A stretch of 64,000 bases of DNA from an uncultured Dehalococcoidia bacterium (GTDB taxonomy: Bacteria > Chloroflexota > Dehalococcoidia > Lucifugimonadales > UBA3495). Below are positions 55,181 to 62,397 of this stretch, piece after piece. The position numbers were made by a program, and so were the translations under genes. The stretch lies in contig OY282456.1 of assembly GCA_958296225.1 (NCBI GenBank), positions 682,001-746,000 on the forward strand, given 5' to 3'. Each line of letters opens with the position of its first letter. Position 1 is the first letter of the stretch. The notes under the pieces were generated by a model. The model was not told where the DNA came from and did no database searches. It saw only the letters and a list, made by a program, of their open reading frames with translations.

Positions 55181-56560
55181 CTAACGGCCCGACCCGTTGG
55201 CGTGCTTCCAGGTAGCCAGCTCATCCCAATCCCGCGCCGCCATAAATTCCTGCCAGCGGTTGTAGAAACCGCGCTGATTCTGCTCGCCGGCGCGCGATTT
55301 GGTAACGTCCAGCACCGTTCCCGGAATCCGCAGCCCGTCGTCCTCGAAATCGGTAACGGCGTAGCCCATACCCATCTGGTAGTTGTAATGATGGCGCCGC
55401 GCCATCGCGCCCCGGCTGGCGGCGTGGGCGTAGTTCCAGTTCTCCATGTCGTCCTGTTCCGTCAGCCCGCTGGGGCCGGAGTAGCGGATGTAGTACTGGC
55501 GCAGAAACTCCTTGACTTCCGGCGGCGCGCTGCTGTCCACCAGGAACCAGCGCCAAACCTCGGTCTGGTCGGGGCCGCGCGGGTGCCACACCGCGATGCT
55601 GCGGGGCTGGCGGGGCAGGAAGGACATATTGGGAAAGATGGTGCCCGGCCCGGCTAGTATCCGCCACAACTGGCCCTGCCGTTCCTTGCGGGCAATCTCA
55701 CAGGCGTGGAAATACTCGGAGATAACCGGGTCGTTCTGATAAGACGGCATCGGCTGAGCGTCCGCCGGCCGCAGGAACATTACCGTGCCATGCCCCCGCT
55801 CCGGGAAGGATACGTCCAGCGCCCGCGCGCCGTCCCGCTCGCCAGTGTCGCGCCGGCCCTGGCCTGACGGGCCGATGCCCACCAGGTCCACCGAGCGGTG
55901 GCTGATGTTGTGGTAGCGGTCGCCGATAAAGTTCTCGGCGGGGAACTTCCAGTTGGACGGCACCAGCCACTTCTCAATGCCGCCGATAATCTCGGTGCCG
56001 CCCTCCGTGCCGTCCCACCCGTCAAACAGGATGTCCAGATAGGTGCGAAAGCCGCCGATGTACTCCAGAAAATCGGGCGCGGCGGCGTCCCAAGTGGCCC
56101 AGATGCCGCCCTTGTAGTTGGTCATCCGGGGCACCCGGATGAGGCCCCACTGCGACTTGTCCAGCTCTTCATGGTAGGCATCCTTGTAGAAAGGCACTCC
56201 CACCAGCGCGCCGTCGGTGGCAAAGCTCCAGCCGTGATAAGGGCAGGTGAAGATGGGCGTGTTGCCCTCATCATACCGGCAAACCTTCATCCCCCGGTGC
56301 ATACAGGAGTTGAGGAAGACGTGAATCTCACCCGCCCGGTCCCGGCACAGGATTACCGACTCCTCGCCCATGGACGATACAAAGAAGTCGCCGGGCTTGG
56401 CAACCTGGCTTTCGTGCCCGACAAACAGCCAGGCGCGGGTGAAAATCCGCTCCTGCTCTTCGGCGTAGATGTCGGCATTGACAAAAATCTCCCGGCTGAC
56501 CATGCCGTTGTCCTGGTCAACCAGGCCACTATAAGCGCTGGGCTGGAATGTAATCGCCAT
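55181..56560 (-). CDS. Rieske non-haem iron oxygenase alpha subunit
   Basis: 459 residues. The Rieske [2Fe-2S] ligands are Cys86-His88 and Cys106-His109 (SCMHRGMKVC...FTCPYHGW). The mononuclear iron site lies in NFIGDRYHNISHRSVDLVG near 212-228 (two His), with an Asp/Glu expected further on. It should dihydroxylate an aromatic or related ring, with substrate specificity unknown. Two adjacent ATG codons (56563, 56560) follow GGAGG; the second has better spacing. A TATTAT box lies near 56586 on this strand. Beta subunit follows. Confidence 0.93.
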   Translation of the reverse strand: MAITFQPSAYSGLVDQDNGMVSREIFVNADIYAEEQERIFTRAWLFVGHESQVAKPGDFFVSSMGEESVILCRDRAGEIHVFLNSCMHRGMKVCRYDEGNTPIFTCPYHGWSFATDGALVGVPFYKDAYHEELDKSQWGLIRVPRMTNYKGGIWATWDAAAPDFLEYIGGFRTYLDILFDGWDGTEGGTEIIGGIEKWLVPSNWKFPAENFIGDRYHNISHRSVDLVGIGPSGQGRRDTGERDGARALDVSFPERGHGTVMFLRPADAQPMPSYQNDPVISEYFHACEIARKERQGQLWRILAGPGTIFPNMSFLPRQPRSIAVWHPRGPDQTEVWRWFLVDSSAPPEVKEFLRQYYIRYSGPSGLTEQDDMENWNYAHAASRGAMARRHHYNYQMGMGYAVTDFEDDGLRIPGTVLDVTKSRAGEQNQRGFYNRWQEFMAARDWDELATWKHANGSGR

Positions 56561-56628
56561 CATATCCCTCCGGGGGCCGCTTGCCCTACCGCATAATATC
56601 ACACCGGCGCATATGCGGGCGGCGCCCG

Positions 56629-57366
56629 CTACGGATGGGGCGGGTTATTGAGCCGCTCTTCCAGCTGCCGGATACGCGCTTCGGCAACTGCCAACGCCGC
56701 TTCGGCGGCGGTGCGCCCCTGTTCCGCAGACAGACGCCCCTGTTCTGCTTCTTGCAGGTTATTCAGAAACTCCCCGGTGGCCGGGTTTCTGAACCGGAAC
56801 CAGCCCCGCCGCCCGTACAACTCCAGGTTCAGCAAAGGACTGAAACCCCGGCACTCCCCGCTCTCAGCGTCAACCGCGACGGGAATGGACTCATACCGTC
56901 CGTTCACCAGACGATAGCCTTGCAGCAGCGGCGTCAAATACGCGCCCTCCGGGTCATAGCGCCAGTATTCCGTCACCCCCCAGCTTTCGTACAGACGATA
57001 CTTGAAGCCGGCGTCATTCTGATAGGTGTTTTCCGACGCTATCTCCATAGCGAATACCGGATATTCGCGCTCCAGCCACAGGAAATACGACCGGCGCAGC
57101 GCGTTGCCCACGTTGGGAATCACATAGACGTCCGGCGCGACGCTGCTCCGGATGTCGCCCGATTCATAGTAAATGAACATCTGACCGGCCACCAGCGTCG
57201 TCGGGTCGGCCAGCCAGTTTTCCAGCGCGCCTTGCATATAGGACTGAGGGACGAATTGGAACATTGACTCTACCGGCAGCGCGTCGTGCGCGTTGGGATA
57301 GTGAACGCCGTCATCCGGCTCCGGCGGCCAGGACAGCTCCGTAGTGGCGCTTTGGTGTGTAGTCAT
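56629..57366 (-). CDS. Uma2-family (PD-(D/E)XK nuclease-like) protein
   Basis: 245 residues. VAPDVYVIPN and YPVFAMEIASENTYQND hold the acidic residues of the nuclease fold, and YESWGVTEYWRYDPEGAYLTPLLQGYRLV is the Uma2 signature. The C-terminus is a coiled coil (EAEQGRLSAEQGRTAAEAALAVAEARIRQLEERL). GGAG lies close to ATG 57366. It lies between the oxygenase and dehydrogenase genes with no overlap, so a functional link is unlikely. A TATGAT box is near 57409 on this strand. Confidence 0.88.
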   Translation of the reverse strand: MTTHQSATTELSWPPEPDDGVHYPNAHDALPVESMFQFVPQSYMQGALENWLADPTTLVAGQMFIYYESGDIRSSVAPDVYVIPNVGNALRRSYFLWLEREYPVFAMEIASENTYQNDAGFKYRLYESWGVTEYWRYDPEGAYLTPLLQGYRLVNGRYESIPVAVDAESGECRGFSPLLNLELYGRRGWFRFRNPATGEFLNNLQEAEQGRLSAEQGRTAAEAALAVAEARIRQLEERLNNPPHP

Positions 57367-57467
57367 CAAGTCGCTCCGGGCGCGAGGGCGGATTCGCGGT
57401 ATTGCTATCATATCCGGGCCCGCCGGCCATTCCAAAACCGGCGTCGCGATGGGAAATGCAAGGGCGG

Positions 57468-58391
57468 CTACGTCCCGCTCGAACTGCCACCGGCAAGACC
57501 CGGACCGGACAGTTCTATCCCCGCCATCACCTCGAGCACCCGCGCCACCACCGGATAGCCTTCGCGGCCCAAGCCCGCGTCTTGCGCCGTCTTGTAGATA
57601 AGGTTGGCAACCCCGCCGGTGTTGGCCGGCGCGTCCAGCCGTTCCGCCAGTTCGCAGGCCAGCGCCACGTCCTTGGCCACGATGTCCAGCGTCCCGCCGG
57701 CCTGATAAGTGCCGTCCAGGATGGCGTCGGGGATGATGCGGAACGCGCGGCTGGCCCCGGCGCTCACCGGCACGATTTCCGCCAGTATCGCCGGGTCAAC
57801 CCCGCCCATCTTGCCAATCAGCATACCCTCAATGGCGGCAATCAGGTTGGTATAGCCCATATACTGCGTGGCCAGCTTGGCGACGCAGCCGGCGCCGGCC
57901 GGCCCGACGTAGAATATCTGCGCCGCCACGGTTTCCAGCGCCGGCAGGGCCGCCTCAAACGCCGTCCTCTCGCCGCCCGCCATCATCGTCATTGTTGGCG
58001 GGCGGCCGCTAACCGGCGCGTCCAGCATCGCCAGGCCCCGACGTTCGCAAGCCGATGCCACGCGGCGGGCCACGTCAGGGTCGTTGGTGGTGGTATCCAC
58101 CAGCGTTGCGCCGGCCGGCATCGCGTCCAGTACGGCGGCGTTATTGCCCAGCAGAACCGACTCCACCTGCGCCGGCCCCGGCAACGACACCCACACCATC
58201 CCGCGGTCGCGCACCGCCGCGGCGGCAGTGCCGGCCCATGATGCGCCTCGCGCCAGCAGCGGTTCCGCCGCCGCCCGGCGCAGGTCGTGAACGGCCAGGT
58301 CAACGCCGGCGTCCAGCAGACGGGAGGCCATCAGGCTGCCCATCGTGCCGACGCCGATAACGGTCTGTCGTGGTGGCAATACGTCCATCAT
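57468..58391 (-). CDS. 3-hydroxyisobutyrate dehydrogenase-family protein
   Basis: 307 residues. Cofactor motif TVIGVGTMGSLMASRLL, VDTTTNDPDVARRV, LDAPVSGRPPTMTMMAGGE and the helix KLATQYMGYTNLIAAIEGMLIGKMGGV match beta-hydroxyacid dehydrogenases. The GxGxxG is intact, but the usual DAPVSGG is DAPVSGR, and the catalytic Lys is in GCVAKLATQYMG. It starts on the stop of the DUF3574 gene (ATGA). It differs clearly from garR at 515; substrate unknown. Confidence 0.85.
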   Translation of the reverse strand: MMDVLPPRQTVIGVGTMGSLMASRLLDAGVDLAVHDLRRAAAEPLLARGASWAGTAAAAVRDRGMVWVSLPGPAQVESVLLGNNAAVLDAMPAGATLVDTTTNDPDVARRVASACERRGLAMLDAPVSGRPPTMTMMAGGERTAFEAALPALETVAAQIFYVGPAGAGCVAKLATQYMGYTNLIAAIEGMLIGKMGGVDPAILAEIVPVSAGASRAFRIIPDAILDGTYQAGGTLDIVAKDVALACELAERLDAPANTGGVANLIYKTAQDAGLGREGYPVVARVLEVMAGIELSGPGLAGGSSSGT

Positions 58392-58822
58392 CCTGATAAT
58401 CCAGAGCAAACTTTGTCGATGACGCGAAAAACCGGGTCCTGATTGAAACGACGCACGAATTCCTCGGATATTTCGTTAATCAGACGCAACCCCTCTCCGA
58501 TTGGCGAACCCTGCAGGGCAATCACCAGTATGGTGTTTTCGCGCTGGATGTCGCCGCCGGGTTCCCGCCACTGGCCTTTGACGTCAATGACGGTCAGGCC
58601 GGCGGGGAAACGCGGGGTGATGGTATCCTCCAGGAAAGCCTGCCAATCGGCTTCGCTGACCCGGTTGCCGGCACTGTCATCCAACCCGAAAAAGAGGCGG
58701 TACTCCGTGACATAATTAAAGCCGTCGGGGCAGGATTTTTCCGCGTTCGTGGCGGCCGGCGCGCAACCCAGCAACAGCAACAGAGCTGCGAGCAAGGCCG
58801 TCGGCAGAGTCGCTTTGCCCAA
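58388..58822 (-). CDS. DUF3574-type lipoprotein
   Basis: 144 residues. A lipoprotein signal (TALLAALLLLLGCAPA, Cys 20) precedes a compact domain (YRLFFGLDDSAGNRVSEADWQAFLEDTITPRFPAGLTVIDVKGQWREPGGDIQRENTILVIAL) that matches DUF3574. It starts at TTG, three bases after the LLM stop, with GGAGTAGG upstream, and overlaps the dehydrogenase gene. A secreted, anchored protein within a redox operon is unusual; role unknown. Confidence 0.8.
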   Translation of the reverse strand: MGKATLPTALLAALLLLLGCAPAATNAEKSCPDGFNYVTEYRLFFGLDDSAGNRVSEADWQAFLEDTITPRFPAGLTVIDVKGQWREPGGDIQRENTILVIALQGSPIGEGLRLINEISEEFVRRFNQDPVFRVIDKVCSGLSG

Positions 58823-58825
58823 TTC

Positions 58826-60004
58826 CTACTCCGCGACCTCGTAATGGTCCACCAGCGGTATCTCGTGCAGCGCGGGGATAACCTCCCGGCCAATCAGCTC
58901 AATGGAGCGCATCACGTCCTCGTGGGCCATGGCGCCCTCGTTGCCGTAGATGTGCAGGTAGCCGGGGTTGAGCCGGTCAATAATCATGGACAGCTTTTCC
59001 CGCACCGTGTCCGGGCTGCCCACGATGATGTTGTTGGCTTCCTGCAACTCCTCGTAGGTCATCATCCGCCCGAAGCCGCCGGCCCCGGGTAGCGTCCGCT
59101 GGATGTTGACCGCCTCGCGGGACTGGTACCCGGGCGGGTCGTTATGCTCGCGGGGGCCACGGTTGCGATGTTCCTGCGTCCAGAGAAACTCCCGGCCAAT
59201 CTCCTGCGCCTTTTCGTCGGTATCGGCGCAGAACACGCGCAGCAGGTAGCCGAAATGCTCCGGCCCCGGCTGGAATCCGGTTTCCAGGGCGGTGTCAATA
59301 TACACGTCCCGCAGCCGGTGGGTGTGGTCCAGCAACGACCCCAGGTTCATATAAGGGTGCTGGTGCCGCGCCGCCCACACTACCGACTCCGGGCTGCTGA
59401 ACCCGGGGAACCAGATGGGCGGATGGGGCTTTTGGATGGGCAGCACCCAGGGATTGACCATCCGGTAGTGGTAGTATTCGCCCTCATAGCGGAATGGCCC
59501 CGGTTCCGTCCAGCATTTGACGATAAGGTCATGGGCTTCCTCAAAGCGGTCGCGGTTCTGCGGCGGCGCAATTCCGCCCTGCAGCGTTTCCACCGCCGTA
59601 CCGCGCACAAAGCCGGAGATAATCCGTCCGCCGGAGATGCAGTCCAGCATGGCGATTTCCTCAGCCATGCGGATGGGGTCGTTGACGGCGATGACGTTGC
59701 CGAGGATGGCGATTTTGGCGTTGCGGGTGACCTTGCTGATAACGGCGGCGTCAATGTTGACCGCCGGCTTCATGCACCAGTAGGACGAGTGGTGTTCGTT
59801 GGACATAATGCCGTCGAATCCGTTTTCGTCGGCCCAGGCGTACTGGTCGTGGTACTGGTTGTAGAGGACGTGCGCCTTTTCGGGGTCAAAGTGCGAGTTG
59901 GGGAACATCAGCCGCCCGGACTCGTACTGCGAAACTTCGTCGTCGGTAACGTGGCCGTAGGGCTGTTCGGAGAACCAGAAAATTTCCACCTTGTCTTTGG
60001 GCAT
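58826..60004 (-). CDS. LLM-class flavin-dependent oxidoreductase (long form)
   Basis: 392 residues, longer than the other three LLM proteins here. KVEIFWFSEQPYGHVTDDEVSQYESGRLMFPNSHFDPEKAHVLYNQYHDQYAWADENGFDGIMSNEHHSSYW, then LGNVIAVNDPIRMAEEIAMLDCISGGRIISGFVRGTAVE, are typical of FMN-dependent monooxygenases. Extra loops surround residues 90 and 300. GAGGAGG lies six bases before ATG 60004, and a TATACT box near 60072 on this strand suits a promoter. First gene of LLM-DUF3574-dehydrogenase. Confidence 0.87.
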   Translation of the reverse strand: MPKDKVEIFWFSEQPYGHVTDDEVSQYESGRLMFPNSHFDPEKAHVLYNQYHDQYAWADENGFDGIMSNEHHSSYWCMKPAVNIDAAVISKVTRNAKIAILGNVIAVNDPIRMAEEIAMLDCISGGRIISGFVRGTAVETLQGGIAPPQNRDRFEEAHDLIVKCWTEPGPFRYEGEYYHYRMVNPWVLPIQKPHPPIWFPGFSSPESVVWAARHQHPYMNLGSLLDHTHRLRDVYIDTALETGFQPGPEHFGYLLRVFCADTDEKAQEIGREFLWTQEHRNRGPREHNDPPGYQSREAVNIQRTLPGAGGFGRMMTYEELQEANNIIVGSPDTVREKLSMIIDRLNPGYLHIYGNEGAMAHEDVMRSIELIGREVIPALHEIPLVDHYEVAE

Positions 60005-60307
60005 CAGGGGCCTCCTCAGTGGGGCCGGCAGTCTGTGGCCGTCCGGCTGGTGCTGGTGGTCAATGCCGTCAGTATAAGGACAGGGGCGAAAGTGGGCAAG
60101 GGAATCGCGTCTCCAAGTGACCAACTACTTGGAACGAGACGCTGCCGCCGCTCGCTTGGTCAAAATGATACTCATAACCCGTAGCCTGATAGCCATTGAG
60201 GGGCGATATTTAGCGCTATGGGCAACGATATTCTCAAACGATTTGGAGCGCGCGCGAGGGAATTGCGGTCAGCGCAAGGATACTCGCAGGAGTCTTTCGC
60301 AGCACAC

Positions 60308-60459
60308 GGTAGCGTTGCAATTTAGGTGGTCGTACCTTGCTGTCATTCCGGCTTGCGCCAGAATCCACCATATCCCAATCGGAAAAATCCTGTCCATCCT
60401 GTCCATCCTGTTCATCGCTGTAAAAAACGGACTCAGACCACCTGAATTGCAACGCTACC
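60308..60459. mobile_element. 152-bp inverted-repeat element
   Basis: GGTAGCGTTGCAATTTAGGT (60308 on) is the inverted copy, with one mismatch over 24 bp, of GACCACCTGAATTGCAACGCTACC-type sequence at 60436-60459. The core contains GTCATTCCGGCTTGCGCCAG and a short direct repeat (CCTGTCCAT twice). The right terminus equals that of the element at 15074-15097. The flanks 60125-60307 and 60460-60737 hold no gene I can support. Confidence 0.65.
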
Positions 60460-60737
60460 GGCGCTCCGATGCCGCTGGACAGGCAATCATAGATTTAGTG
60501 GTCATCGCGTTGCAGTTTCTGGCGAGGACTGCGAACAAGTTGACCTGAAATCGCTGGTACCCGGTTACGTACTTCGAGCGTATGGCAGGCCATATTTTTG
60601 CGAAATCGCTTGGCATTGCACCGATAAGAATTGCTGCGTTGCCGGTGGCCGGGCGTTCAACGAGAATGACGACGGACTTCCTCTCGTCGAGACCACAGCG
60701 GATTTACCGAATATCCATCTCCCGGTCAAGATGTCAA

Positions 60738-61150
60738 CTAGGGTGTGTAGTCAAATTGGGATCTGGTGGTAAATCAGCGCCGTTAGCCGCAATCTGCCAC
60801 CAGGAAGGCTGTCCCGCGTCCGCCGCCGCTGCTGCCTATCACCGCCACGACATCTCCGACCGCGCCGGGCAAATCCTGGAACCCCGGCTCCCCGGCGGCA
60901 AGGGCAAAGTCGGACGCCCCGCAGCCAACAACCGCCGCTGCAGCAACGCCGTCTTTTGGGTAGTGCGCACCGGCGCCCCCTGGCGCGACCTGCCCCCGGC
61001 TACGGCGACTGGAGCAACACCCACCGCCGCTTTATCCACTGGCGCAATCAAAACGTCTGGGCCGAATTGCAGGAAGCCCTGGTTGACGACCCCGATTTTG
61101 AGTGGCTGACGGCGGACTATGTGGCGCGACGCCGGGCAAGGTCCACATCC
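60738..61150 (+). pseudogene. IS5-type transposase relic
   Basis: From about 60838 the frame reads YHRHDISDRAGQILEPRLPG, then RRCSNAVFWVVRTGAPWRDLPP, a classical IS5 N-terminal half. A frameshift near 60998 moves it to the next frame (GYGDWSNTHRRFIHWRNQNVWAELQEALVDDPDFEWL). The catalytic DDE core is missing; after 61120 only scrambled pieces remain, including a hydrophobic fragment up to 61452. The left end is shared with 6853-6965. Not functional. Confidence 0.82.
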
Positions 61151-61484
61151 GCACCGCCGCCGGTTATCGTGGCCGGCTGCGGCAGTATCCCCGGCGCCAG
61201 GGCCGTTATGCCTTGCTGCCCGGAGCAGTATTTTCGTGATGGCCAACAGTATTTTGCCCTGGATGGGGGAATGGTAAAACGGCAGAACGTTTGCAGCGCT
61301 TGCTGGCCGGTTTGGCGCTGGCCGGCGGTTTGCTGCTGGTGGCGCAGCGGTTGTGTTCGCGGGGGCAGCTGGGGCGGCTACGGTTGAGGATGGAGTACTG
61401 CCTGGCCACGCCGGAGCCGCTGCCCGGATGGCTCGGCCTGCCCGCCCCCTGAAAGAGTGGGTACGCGCGAGCTCGCGATATTCC

Positions 61485-61586
61485 TTGACATTTGTTTGCC
61501 CGGTAAATAGACTGCCCAACCGTACTATCTGCGTATCTCTAACCTTGCGCGTGTCCGGCGTGTAGATGCGCCGGATGTGCTACTAT
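61485..61586 (+). promoter_or_regulatory. Two promoter candidates for the TRAP transporter
   Basis: TTGACA (61485-61490), 17 bp, TAGACT (61508-61513) is a good sigma-70-type pair. Further down, TGCTACTAT (61578-61586) is an extended -10 about 45 bp before the start codon. Either may drive the TRAP genes. Confidence 0.55.
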
Positions 61587-61631
61587 GTCCAGCAGACCAG
61601 ACTCCCTGTTGCTACCGCCCGGAGGCCCCAG

Positions 61632-62309
61632 TTGAGCACTCAAGCAGTCCGGCCGGCGGTGGAATCCCCACCGCCGGCCACCGTCACCGTCACTCGCGCC
61701 ATCAACAAGATAGACGGCGGGCTGGACTATGTCTATCGCATTCTAGGTTACGTTTGTGGAACATTGCTGCTGCTGCTCGGCCTGTTCATCACCTATCAGG
61801 TTATCGCCCGCCGGCTGGGTGGGCCCATGGCTCCCGGAATGGACCAGCTCAGCGGCTACGTTCTCGCCTTCGCCGGAACCTGGGCTTTTTCCTACTCCCT
61901 GCGCACCGGCTCCCACGTTCGCATCGACGTGCTGCTCCCGCTATTCTCCCGGATCCACCCCTATATGCGCTCCACGGCGGACTGGCTGGCGCTGGCGTCG
62001 GTCGGGTTCTTTGGAGCCGTCACCGCCTGGAAAACCTGGGAAGAGGTTTTCGAGTCCTACTGCATCAGAAACGACCCGGCCACCGGCGCCTGCGTCCAGG
62101 CGTTGACCAACACCTACCCGCTGACGCCGATCTGGATTCCGCAGACTGTGGTGGCCATCGGATTCACGATGCTGGCCTTCACTTCCTTCGAGTGGATGCT
62201 CAGTATGATAGTCCGCGGCATCCTGGAGATTGCCCATAAAGCCCGCGGCGGCGACGTCGCCGACCTGGCCCAGGCTGACGTCGTTCAAGAGGCTGCTTCC
62301 AGCGTCTAA
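61632..62309 (+). CDS. TRAP transporter small permease (DctQ-like)
   Basis: 225 residues from TTG 61632, chosen because GGAGG lies six bases upstream. After a polar start come four membrane helices: YRILGYVCGTLLLLLGLFITYQVIA, GYVLAFAGTWAFSYSLRTGSHVRIDVLL, WLALASVGFFGAVTAWKTW and WIPQTVVAIGFTMLAFTSFEWMLSMIV, the DctQ pattern. The GSHVRIDV stretch is conserved in the family. It partners the large permease that follows; the binding protein gene would be outside the window. Confidence 0.88.
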   Translation: MSTQAVRPAVESPPPATVTVTRAINKIDGGLDYVYRILGYVCGTLLLLLGLFITYQVIARRLGGPMAPGMDQLSGYVLAFAGTWAFSYSLRTGSHVRIDVLLPLFSRIHPYMRSTADWLALASVGFFGAVTAWKTWEEVFESYCIRNDPATGACVQALTNTYPLTPIWIPQTVVAIGFTMLAFTSFEWMLSMIVRGILEIAHKARGGDVADLAQADVVQEAASSV

Positions 62310-62397
62310 CCGTCCGCAGCCAGCCCACCGCCCTTTGCTCCGTCTCACCGTCAACTAACCCGGCGCCGGCCGCAACTGCCCGGAGGATTGTAAGAAC

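Noticed and set aside
60117-60548. 143-codon plus-strand frame
   Set aside because: It spans both arms of the inverted-repeat element, and composition is not protein-like.
61353-61565. 70-codon frame with hydrophobic start
   Set aside because: Pieces of a decayed region after the transposase relic; frame changes every few dozen codons.
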